Shown: positions 1 through 5,918 of the stretch, one piece after another
Layout of the letters: every line of letters starts with the position of its first letter
Position numbering within the stretch: the stretch's first letter is position 1
DNA from: DASSKF01 sp035690725
Lineage (GTDB): Bacteria; Actinomycetota; Actinomycetes; Actinomycetales; Dermatophilaceae
Reading direction: 5' to 3'
Assembly: GCA_035690725.1 (NCBI GenBank)
Contig: DASSKF010000066.1
Coordinates: forward strand, 1 to 8,064
DNA: 8,064 nucleotides
Notes under the pieces: model-generated
Seen by the model: the letters and a program-made list of their open reading frames with translations, nothing else
What the model was told of the DNA's origin: nothing
Database searches by the model: none
Made by a program: the position numbers and the translations under genes

Positions 1-660
1 CCCGACGCCACCGTCGCACGGCTTCCCGGGTACCTCCGGGCCCTCACCGAGCTGGTCGCGAACGGCATCGTCTCGGTGTCGTCCGAGGAGCTCGCGGCAG
101 CCGCCGGTGTGCGCTCGGCGAAGCTGCGCAAGGACCTGTCCTACCTCGGTTCCTACGGCGTCCGCGGCGTCGGCTACGACGTCGAACTGCTCGCCGCCGA
201 GATCTCCCGCGAGCTCGGCCTGACCCAGGACTGGCCGGTCGTCATCGTCGGCATGGGCAACCTGGGGCACGCGCTCGCCGCCTACTCCGGCTTCGCGACC
301 CGCGGGTTCCGGGTGGTGGCCCTGCTCGACGAGGACCTCGCCCTCGTCGGCCGCCCGATCGCCGGTCTGGTGGTCAGTGCGATGGAGCAGCTGCCGCGCA
401 TCGTGGACACGCACGGCGTCGCCATCGGGGTCATCACCACCCCGGCCGCGTCCGCGCAGCCGGTCTGCGACCGGCTGATCGCCGCCGGCATCCGCTCCGT
501 CCTCAACTTCGCCCCCTGCGTCCTGTCGGTCCCCGACGGCGTCGACGTGCGCAAGGTCGATCTGTCGACCGAGCTGCAGATCCTCGCGTTCCACGAGCAG
601 CGCAAGCAGCTCGCCGAGGGGAGCCGGCTGGCGACCGACCTGCGGGAGGTGGCCCAGTGA
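1..660 (+). CDS. rex: Redox-sensing transcriptional repressor Rex (5' end missing)
   Basis: The reading frame is open from base 1 to the TGA at 658-660, giving 219 visible residues; an estimated 15-25 N-terminal residues lie before the window. The fragment opens with the winged-helix DNA-binding domain (RLPGYLRAL at residues 7-15, SSEELA, then KLRKDLSYLGSYGVRGVGYD at 41-60), a hallmark of Rex. A Rossmann domain follows with the dinucleotide motif VVIVGMGNLG (80-89), the stretch VLNFAPCVL (167-175), and a C-terminal helix starting near LQILAFHEQ (192-200) that in the family swaps between subunits. Rex dimers bind operators when NADH is low and release them when NADH rises, usually controlling respiratory and heme genes. 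An in-frame GTG at 76 is internal and not the true start. The hem genes directly downstream fit the rex-hem linkage known in actinomycetes. No Rex operator is visible in the window; one may lie upstream. Confidence 0.96.
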   Translation, partial: PDATVARLPGYLRALTELVANGIVSVSSEELAAAAGVRSAKLRKDLSYLGSYGVRGVGYDVELLAAEISRELGLTQDWPVVIVGMGNLGHALAAYSGFATRGFRVVALLDEDLALVGRPIAGLVVSAMEQLPRIVDTHGVAIGVITTPAASAQPVCDRLIAAGIRSVLNFAPCVLSVPDGVDVRKVDLSTELQILAFHEQRKQLAEGSRLATDLREVAQ

Positions 661-716
661 ACCACCCCACGAAGTTCTCCGCTGCGCTCCGACACTTCGC
701 GGGGGCCCCGGCATGA
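657..716 (+). CDS. Possible 19-codon mini-ORF coupling rex to hemA
   Basis: A GTG at 657 overlaps the rex stop (GTGA, 657-660). It opens a 19-codon frame whose TGA (714-716) overlaps the hemA start (ATGA, 713-716). The peptide would read MNHPTKFSAALRHFAGAPA. A good Shine-Dalgarno sequence, GGGAGGT (644-650), lies 6 bases before the GTG, whereas hemA itself has only GGGGG (701-705). The layout would carry ribosomes from rex to the hemA start and would unfold the inverted repeat at 670-699. Nothing in the peptide resembles a known protein. The Shine-Dalgarno sequence is also rex coding sequence, so chance is a real alternative. The overlaps are seen directly; the leader or coupling role is inference. 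Confidence 0.35.
   Translation: MNHPTKFSAALRHFAGAPA
670..699 (+). repeat. Short inverted repeat in the rex-hemA gap
   Basis: CGAAGT (670-675) and ACTTCG (694-699) are exact reverse complements separated by 18 bases that include CTCCGCTGCGCTCCG. The hairpin lies inside the possible mini-ORF and ends 13 bases before the hemA ATG. It could slow ribosomes, mark a processing site or be a short dispersed palindrome. With a 6-bp stem it is too weak to call a terminator. Confidence 0.4.
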
Positions 717-2032
717 GCGTCCTCGTCCTCGGTCTGTCCCACCGCTCGGCGCCGATGGCCCTGCTCGAGCGGGTGGCGCTGAACCCCGCGCGCGCCGACG
801 GCCTCGCCGAGCGGGTGCACCGCGGCGAGAGCGTCGGCGAGGCCGTCGTCATCGCCACCTGCAACCGGGTGGAGGTCTACGCCGACGCGGTGACCTTCCA
901 CGGCGCGGTGTCCGAGATCGGTGAGGCGCTCGGCGCCGCCGCGGGCGTGCCGCTGGGGGAGCTGCGCGACCACCTCTACGTCCACTACGAGGACCGCGCC
1001 GTCGCGCACCTGTTCTCCGTCGCGTGCGGTCTCGACTCGATGGCCGTCGGTGAGGGACAGGTGCTCGGCCAGCTGCGGGAGTCGCTGCGCGGGGCCCAGC
1101 GCCGCGGCCGCGCCTCGTCGGTGCTGAACGGGCTGTTCCAGCAGGCCCTGCGGGTGGGCAAGCGGGCCCACACCGAGACCGAGCTCGACAAGGTGTCGGT
1201 GTCGATGGTCGAGACCGGGCTCGCCGCCGCGACCGACGTGGTCGGTCCGCTCGCGCAGGCCCGGGTCCTCGTCGTCGGCGCCGGCTCGATGAGCAGCCTG
1301 GCCGCGAGCACGGTCGCCCGGGACGGGGCCGCCGCCCTCACCGTGATCAACCGGACCGCCGGCAAGGCACGTCGCCTCGCCGAGTCCGTCGGCGCCGCCG
1401 CCCGGCCGTGGGCCGAGCTGCCGGACGCCCTCGCCGAGGCCGACGTCGTGCTGTCCTGCACCGGTGCTGCCGGCCACGTGGTGACCGAGCAGATGGTGGC
1501 GGACGCCGCACAGGGCCGCCGCGCCGGATCCCATGCCGCCGTGCAGGTGTATGTCGACCTCGCCCTCCCGCGCGACGTCGCACCCGGCGTCGCGGCACGT
1601 CCCGACACCCGGCTCGTCGACCTCGAGCAGCTGGGCCGCTCCCTCGAGGAGGCCGGGTCGCAGGTGCGGCTCAAGCCGGTCGAGGACCTCGTGACCAGCG
1701 AGGTGGCGGCCTACCTGACCGGCCGGCGCGCGAAGGCGGTCGCCCCGACGGTCGCCGCGCTGCGCTCCCGCGCCGCGGACGTCATGTCGGCCGAGCTCAC
1801 CCGGCTCGACCAGCGCCTGCCGGGCCTGGGCGAGCAGGAGCGCGCCGAGGTGCAGCTGGCCGTGCACCGGGTGGTCGAGAAGCTGCTGCACGCGCCGACC
1901 GTCCGGATCAAGGAGCTGGCCGAGGGGGGCGGCGGTGGCGACTACGAGCAGGCCCTGCGCGAGCTGTTCGACCTCGACCCGCACGACGTCGCGGCGGTGT
2001 CGGTGCCGCCGGAGAAGGGGCCGGTGACATGA
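713..2032 (+). CDS. hemA: Glutamyl-tRNA reductase
   Basis: This 439-residue cytoplasmic enzyme reduces glutamyl-tRNA(Glu) to glutamate-1-semialdehyde with NADPH, the first committed step of the C5 heme pathway. The N-terminal catalytic domain contains ATCNRVEVY with the nucleophilic Cys50, His99 in AHLFSVACGLDS, and the family motif GEGQVLGQ (113-120). The NADPH-binding domain shows ARVLVVGAGSMSSLAA (183-198) followed by VINRT (211-215). The remainder, from roughly residue 310, is helical and matches the dimerisation domain; length is normal. ATG 713 is chosen because MSVLVLGLSHRSAP is the canonical N-terminus and no in-frame start codon lies between it and 641. Its ribosome site is weak (GGGGG at 701-705), so coupling from upstream is plausible. 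HemA is usually the main control point of the pathway. The TGA overlaps the hemC ATG by four bases. Confidence 0.98.
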   Translation: MSVLVLGLSHRSAPMALLERVALNPARADGLAERVHRGESVGEAVVIATCNRVEVYADAVTFHGAVSEIGEALGAAAGVPLGELRDHLYVHYEDRAVAHLFSVACGLDSMAVGEGQVLGQLRESLRGAQRRGRASSVLNGLFQQALRVGKRAHTETELDKVSVSMVETGLAAATDVVGPLAQARVLVVGAGSMSSLAASTVARDGAAALTVINRTAGKARRLAESVGAAARPWAELPDALAEADVVLSCTGAAGHVVTEQMVADAAQGRRAGSHAAVQVYVDLALPRDVAPGVAARPDTRLVDLEQLGRSLEEAGSQVRLKPVEDLVTSEVAAYLTGRRAKAVAPTVAALRSRAADVMSAELTRLDQRLPGLGEQERAEVQLAVHRVVEKLLHAPTVRIKELAEGGGGGDYEQALRELFDLDPHDVAAVSVPPEKGPVT

Positions 2033-3132
2033 CCCTGCGACTCGGCACCCGGCGCAGCCGGCTCGCCACCACCCAGTCCCGCTGGGTCGCCGACCGGCTC
2101 GCGGAGCACGGCCACGACTGCGAGCTGGTCGAGGTCACCACCTTCGGCGACACCTCGAGCGCGCCCCTGACGTCGATCGGCGGCACCGGCGTGTTCGTCT
2201 CGGCCCTGCGCCAGGCGTTGCTCGAGGAGGAGATCGACCTGGCGGTGCACTCGCTCAAGGACCTGCCCGTCGCCCCCGAGCCCGGGCTGGTCATCGCGGC
2301 GATCCCGACCCGGGAGGACCCGCGCGACGTGCTCGTGGCCCGGGACGGTCTGCGGCTGCACGAGCTGCCCCGCGGCGCGGTGGTCGGCACCGGCTCACCC
2401 CGCCGGGCCGCCCAGCTGGCCGCGCTCGGGCTCGGCCTGCAGGTCCGTCCCGTGCGGGGCAACGTCGACACCCGGATCAACCTGGTCCGCAGCGGCGAGC
2501 TCGACGCGGTCGTGCTCGCCCGGGCCGGGCTGGCCCGGCTGGGCCGGCTGGAGGAGGTGACCGACACCCTCGAGTCGGAGCAGGTGCTCAATGCCGCCGG
2601 ACAGGGCGCCCTCGCCGTCGAGTGCCGGGCCGACGACCCGGCGACGGTCAAGGTCCTCCGCCAGGTCGACGACCCGCGCAGCCGGGCCGAGGCCAGCGCC
2701 GAGCGGGCCCTGCTCGCCCGGCTCGAGGCCGGGTGCACCGCCCCGATCGGGGCGCGCGCCCGCGTCAGCATGACCGGCCACGCCGGACAGCCGGTGCTCA
2801 GGCTCGACGCCTTCATCGGCCGGGAGGACGGCACGGCAGCACTGCGCCGCTCCCGCAGCGGCAAGGTCACCGAGGCCGACGTCGTCGGGCGCGAGCTCGC
2901 CGAGGTCCTCCTCGCCGACGGAGCCGCCGCGCTCGTCGACGCCGGTGACCTGCCGGGGGTCTCCCCGGCAGCCGCACGACCACGCCCCGACGCGCACGGG
3001 ACCATCGCGTCGCAGGCCCATCCCAGCCCCGCGGTCCCACCACCCGACACCCCGGGCGTGACCGGCCCCCCGCCGGAAGCACCCAGTCCAGCGTCCCGTC
3101 CAGACGACACCGTTACGGAGCGTGCCCAGTGA
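2029..3132 (+). CDS. hemC: Hydroxymethylbilane synthase (porphobilinogen deaminase) with a proline-rich tail
   Basis: The protein has 367 residues and joins four porphobilinogen units into hydroxymethylbilane, using a covalently bound dipyrromethane cofactor. MTLRLGTRRSRLATTQS is the family N-terminus. AVHSLKDLPV (72-81) carries the catalytic Asp78, GTGSPRRAAQL (120-130) and GNVDTRI (144-150) form the substrate and cofactor pocket, and LEAGCTAPIGA (232-242) holds Cys236, the cofactor attachment site. The catalytic fold ends near residue 307. About 60 further residues, rich in Pro, Ala, Ser and Thr, make the protein longer than the usual 310 or so. ATG 2029 overlaps the hemA stop as ATGA, with a purine-rich GGAGAAGGGG (2011-2020) upstream. 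An upstream open frame extends into the hemA region but is only a shadow of hemA. Confidence 0.97.
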   Translation: MTLRLGTRRSRLATTQSRWVADRLAEHGHDCELVEVTTFGDTSSAPLTSIGGTGVFVSALRQALLEEEIDLAVHSLKDLPVAPEPGLVIAAIPTREDPRDVLVARDGLRLHELPRGAVVGTGSPRRAAQLAALGLGLQVRPVRGNVDTRINLVRSGELDAVVLARAGLARLGRLEEVTDTLESEQVLNAAGQGALAVECRADDPATVKVLRQVDDPRSRAEASAERALLARLEAGCTAPIGARARVSMTGHAGQPVLRLDAFIGREDGTAALRRSRSGKVTEADVVGRELAEVLLADGAAALVDAGDLPGVSPAAARPRPDAHGTIASQAHPSPAVPPPDTPGVTGPPPEAPSPASRPDDTVTERAQ

Positions 3133-4799
3133 CCCCCACCCGCTCAGCTGCCCAGAGCGGCGCATCCAGCCGAAAGACCAAGGCCAGCAGCCGTCCCGCC
3201 CGCGTGGCGTTCGTCGGTGCCGGTCCCGGCGACCCGGGTCTGGTGACCCGGCGTGCCGCCGAGTACCTCGCCGCGGCCGACGCCGTGATCATCGACCAGG
3301 TCAGCCGTGAGGACTTCGTCCGCCAGTTCGCCCGCGAGGACGTCGAGGTCGTCGACGCCGGCCACGGCGAGCAGGGCCAGCCCCTGACCCACGCCTCGCG
3401 CGCCAAGCTGGTCGTCAAGACCGCGAAGGCGACCGCCAGCGACCGCCCGCACGACGACGGCCTCGTCGTCCGCCTCATGGACGGTGACCCGGCGGTGTTC
3501 AACGGCCTCGCCGAGGAAGCGCTCGCCTGCCAGAAGGCCGGCGTCGCCTTCGAGGTCGTCCCGGGCGTCAGCACCGCCTCGGCCGTGCCGAGCTACGCCG
3601 GCATCCCGGTGACCGGCAGCAAGACCACGGGCGTCCACGTGGTCAGCGGCTCGGACACCAAGACCGACTGGGGCTCCTCCACGAGCGACTCCGTCACGGT
3701 CGTCGTGCTCGGTCCGCCGGAGGTGCTCGAGTCCGCCCTCGGCAAGCTGCTCGCCGCCGGGCGCAGCGCCGACACCCCCGTCGCCCTCACCGAGCGCGGC
3801 ACCAGCACCACCCAGGTCACCCACACGACCACGCTGGGGCAGGTCGGCGAGCTCATGCGGACCCAGGAGGTCAAGTTCCCCTCGCTCGCGGTCGTCGGCA
3901 ACACCGTCGACCTGCGCGAGAGGCTGTCCTGGTTCGAGACCAAGCCGCTGTTCGGCTGGAACGTCCTCGTGCCCCGCACCAAGGAGCAGGCCGGCAGCAT
4001 GACCACCCGGCTCGCCCACTACGGCGCCACGAGCGACATCGTCCCCACGATCAGCGTCGAGCCGCCGCGCACCCCGCAGCAGATGGAGCGTGCGGTCAAG
4101 GGCCTGGTCACCGGACGGTACGAGTGGATCGGGTTCACCTCGGTCAACGCGGTCAAGGCGATCCGCGAGAAGTTCGTCGAGTTCGGCCTGGACGCCCGTG
4201 CCTTCGCGGGCCTGAAGGTCGCCGCCGTCGGCGGCGTCACGGCGCAGGCGCTGCGGGACTGGGGCATCGAGCCCGACCTGGTGCCCGCCGAGAACCACTC
4301 CGCCAAGGGCCTGCTCGAGGTGTGGCCGCCCTACGACGAGGTGCTCGACCCGATCAACCGGGTCTTCCTGCCGCGGGCCGACATCGCCACCGACACCCTG
4401 GTCGCCGGCCTGCAGGACATGGGCTGGGAGGTCGACGACGTGACCGCCTACCGGACCGTCCGGGCCGCCCCGCCGGCCGCCGAGGTCCGCGAGGCGATCA
4501 AGAGCGGCGCGTTCGACGCGGTCTGCTTCACCTCGAGCTCGACCGTCCGCAACCTCGTCGGCATCGCCGGCAAGCCGCACCCCTCCACGGTGGTCGCGTG
4601 CATCGGCCCGGCGACGGCCAAGACCGCCGAGGAGCACGGCCTGCGGGTCGACGTCCTCGCCTCCGAGGCCTCGGCCGAAGCCCTGGTCGACGCGCTCGCG
4701 GACTACGGCGTGGGACTCCTCGCCGCGGCCGCCGAGAGCGGGGAGCCGGTCGTCCGGCCGAGCGAGCGCCGCACCTCCGTGCGCCGCCGGGCCAAGTGA
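3129..4799 (+). CDS. hemD: Fused uroporphyrinogen-III methyltransferase-like domain and uroporphyrinogen-III synthase
   Basis: This 556-residue protein has two domains, a fusion common in actinomycetes. After a Ser/Lys-rich leader (1-23), residues 24 to about 265 match the SUMT/CobA methylase fold: VAFVGAGPGDPGLVT (26-40), RLMDGDPAVF (115-124), EVVPGVSTASAVPSYAGIPV (142-161). Several normally conserved methylase positions differ: the usual RLKGGDPF-FGRGGEE reads RLMDGDPA-FNGLAEE. Residues from about 275 to 530 match uroporphyrinogen-III synthase: LVPRTKEQAG (280-289), FTSVNAV (336-342), FLPRAD (413-418), AYRTV (440-444), FTSSSTVRNL (467-476) and CIGPATAKTAEEHGL (491-505). That domain inverts ring D and closes hydroxymethylbilane to uroporphyrinogen III. 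Start GTG 3129 overlaps the hemC stop (GTGA); GGAG (3117-3120) lies 8 bases upstream. Synthase activity is near certain by homology; siroheme or cobalamin methylase activity is uncertain. Confidence 0.95.
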   Translation: MTPTRSAAQSGASSRKTKASSRPARVAFVGAGPGDPGLVTRRAAEYLAAADAVIIDQVSREDFVRQFAREDVEVVDAGHGEQGQPLTHASRAKLVVKTAKATASDRPHDDGLVVRLMDGDPAVFNGLAEEALACQKAGVAFEVVPGVSTASAVPSYAGIPVTGSKTTGVHVVSGSDTKTDWGSSTSDSVTVVVLGPPEVLESALGKLLAAGRSADTPVALTERGTSTTQVTHTTTLGQVGELMRTQEVKFPSLAVVGNTVDLRERLSWFETKPLFGWNVLVPRTKEQAGSMTTRLAHYGATSDIVPTISVEPPRTPQQMERAVKGLVTGRYEWIGFTSVNAVKAIREKFVEFGLDARAFAGLKVAAVGGVTAQALRDWGIEPDLVPAENHSAKGLLEVWPPYDEVLDPINRVFLPRADIATDTLVAGLQDMGWEVDDVTAYRTVRAAPPAAEVREAIKSGAFDAVCFTSSSTVRNLVGIAGKPHPSTVVACIGPATAKTAEEHGLRVDVLASEASAEALVDALADYGVGLLAAAAESGEPVVRPSERRTSVRRRAK

Positions 4800-5824
4800 T
4801 GACCGAGCCCGCCCCGGGTGTGGCACGGCCGGGCGGCGCAGCCGCTCGCGCCCACCTGGTGCAGCGGCCGCGCCGGCTCCGGCAGACGCCGGCCCTGCGC
4901 CGGCTCGTGGCCGAGACCCGGCTGCACCCGGCCGAGCTGATCCTGCCGATGTTCGTCCGGGAGGGCATCGACGAGCCGGCGCCGCTGGCCTCGATGCCCG
5001 GCGTCGTGCAGCACTCGCTCGCGTCCCTCGGGAAGGCCGCCCGGGAGGCGGCCGACGCCGGCGTCGGCGGGCTCATGCTCTTCGGCGTGCCGACCACCCG
5101 CGACGCGTGCGGGACGGGGGCCACGGCGCGGGACGGCATACTCAACGTCGGGCTGCGGGAGGTGCGCGACGCGGTCGGTGACGACTCGGTCGTCATGGCC
5201 GACTTGTGCTTGGACGAGTTCACCGACCACGGTCACTGCGGGGTGCTCGACGACCGGGGCCGGGTCGACAACGACGCGACCCTGGAGCGGTATGCCGAGA
5301 TGGCCCTCGCGCAGGTCGCCGCCGGTGCGCACGTGGTCGGGCTCTCCGGGATGATGGACGGCCAGGTCGGCGCGGTCCGCTCGGCCCTGGACGAGGCGGG
5401 GCACGACGACGCCGTGGTGCTGGCCTACACGGCCAAGTACGCCTCCGGCTTCTACGGGCCGTTCCGGGAGGCGGTGGCCTCGACGCTGCAGGGCGATCGC
5501 GCCACGTACCAACAGGATCCGGCGAACGCCACCGAGTCGCTGCGCGAGCTGCGGCTCGACCTCGACGAGGGCGCGGACATCGTCATGGTCAAGCCGGCGC
5601 TGCCCTACCTCGACATCCTGTCCGCGGTGGCGGCCGCGTCCGACGTGCCGGTCGCGGCCTACCAGGTGTCCGGCGAGTACGCGATGATCGAGGCCGCCGG
5701 CGCCAACGGCTGGATCGACCGGGACCGGGTCATGATGGAGGCGCTGACCTCGATCCGGCGCGCCGGAGCGCAGCAGGTCCTGACCTACTACGCGCTCGAG
5801 GTCGCCCGGCGCCTCTCCGCCTGA
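4799..5824 (+). CDS. hemB: 5-aminolevulinate dehydratase (porphobilinogen synthase)
   Basis: The 341-residue cytoplasmic enzyme condenses two 5-aminolevulinate molecules into porphobilinogen. Both Schiff-base lysines are present: Lys213 in AYTAKYASGFYGPFREA and Lys265 in VMVKPALPYLDI. The metal-site loop reads DLCLDEFTDHGHCG (135-148), with Cys137 and Cys147 but Asp139 where the three-cysteine zinc type has its middle Cys. It is therefore intermediate between the classic zinc and magnesium forms. The allosteric-site region SGEYAMIEAA (291-300) is intact and the length is normal. ATG 4799 shares its A with the hemD TGA (TGATG) and no Shine-Dalgarno sequence precedes it, so translation probably depends on ribosomes finishing hemD. 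A GTG one codon earlier is possible. The gene is followed by a strong hairpin and converges on a minus-strand gene, so it is the last gene of the operon. Confidence 0.98.
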   Translation: MTEPAPGVARPGGAAARAHLVQRPRRLRQTPALRRLVAETRLHPAELILPMFVREGIDEPAPLASMPGVVQHSLASLGKAAREAADAGVGGLMLFGVPTTRDACGTGATARDGILNVGLREVRDAVGDDSVVMADLCLDEFTDHGHCGVLDDRGRVDNDATLERYAEMALAQVAAGAHVVGLSGMMDGQVGAVRSALDEAGHDDAVVLAYTAKYASGFYGPFREAVASTLQGDRATYQQDPANATESLRELRLDLDEGADIVMVKPALPYLDILSAVAAASDVPVAAYQVSGEYAMIEAAGANGWIDRDRVMMEALTSIRRAGAQQVLTYYALEVARRLSA

Positions 5825-5842
5825 GCCCCCACCCCCGGGATG

Positions 5843-5912
5843 TGCTCGTCTCGGGCCACTTTGCTCGTCTCGGGCCGCTTCCCGGCGCGCCGAGAGCGGC
5901 CTGGGACGAGCA
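5843..5912 (+). repeat. 70-base hairpin repeat, copy A, probable hemB terminator
   Basis: The element starts 18 bases after the hemB stop. It holds two tandem 19-base units (5843-5861 and 5862-5880, one mismatch), both starting TGCTCGTCTCGGGCC, then a 14-base GC-rich spacer containing the palindrome CGGCGCGCCG, then the complementary arm AGCGGCCTGGGACGAGCA (5895-5912). As plus-strand RNA, 5862-5879 pairs with 5895-5912 over 18 bp without mismatch, including two G-U wobbles. On the minus strand the wobbles become C-A mismatches, so the structure favours plus-strand transcription from hemB. No U-tract follows, as is common for GC-rich actinomycete terminators. A second copy lies inverted at 7690-7759. 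The lipoprotein stop is only 7 bases beyond, so the element may serve both convergent genes. Confidence 0.8.
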
Positions 5913-5918
5913 GACGCC

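Noticed and set aside
657..720. Rex operator between rex and hemA
   Set aside because: GTGAAC at 657 resembles a half-site, but no TTCACA partner follows at the right spacing; autoregulation probably occurs upstream of the window.
503..1984. Minus-strand open frame of 493 codons opposite rex and hemA
   Set aside because: High GC content leaves long antisense frames open; the product is low-complexity and the plus strand encodes clear Rex and HemA with all catalytic motifs.
1408..2028. N-terminal extension of the hemC frame into hemA
   Set aside because: The extra 207 residues are Arg-rich shadow sequence; HemC homology begins exactly at ATG 2029, which overlaps the hemA stop.
3144..4826. 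Minus-strand open frame of 560 codons opposite hemD
   Set aside because: It mirrors the hemD reading frame, is Gly/Arg/Asp/His-rich and shows no domain; it is a shadow of a conserved gene.
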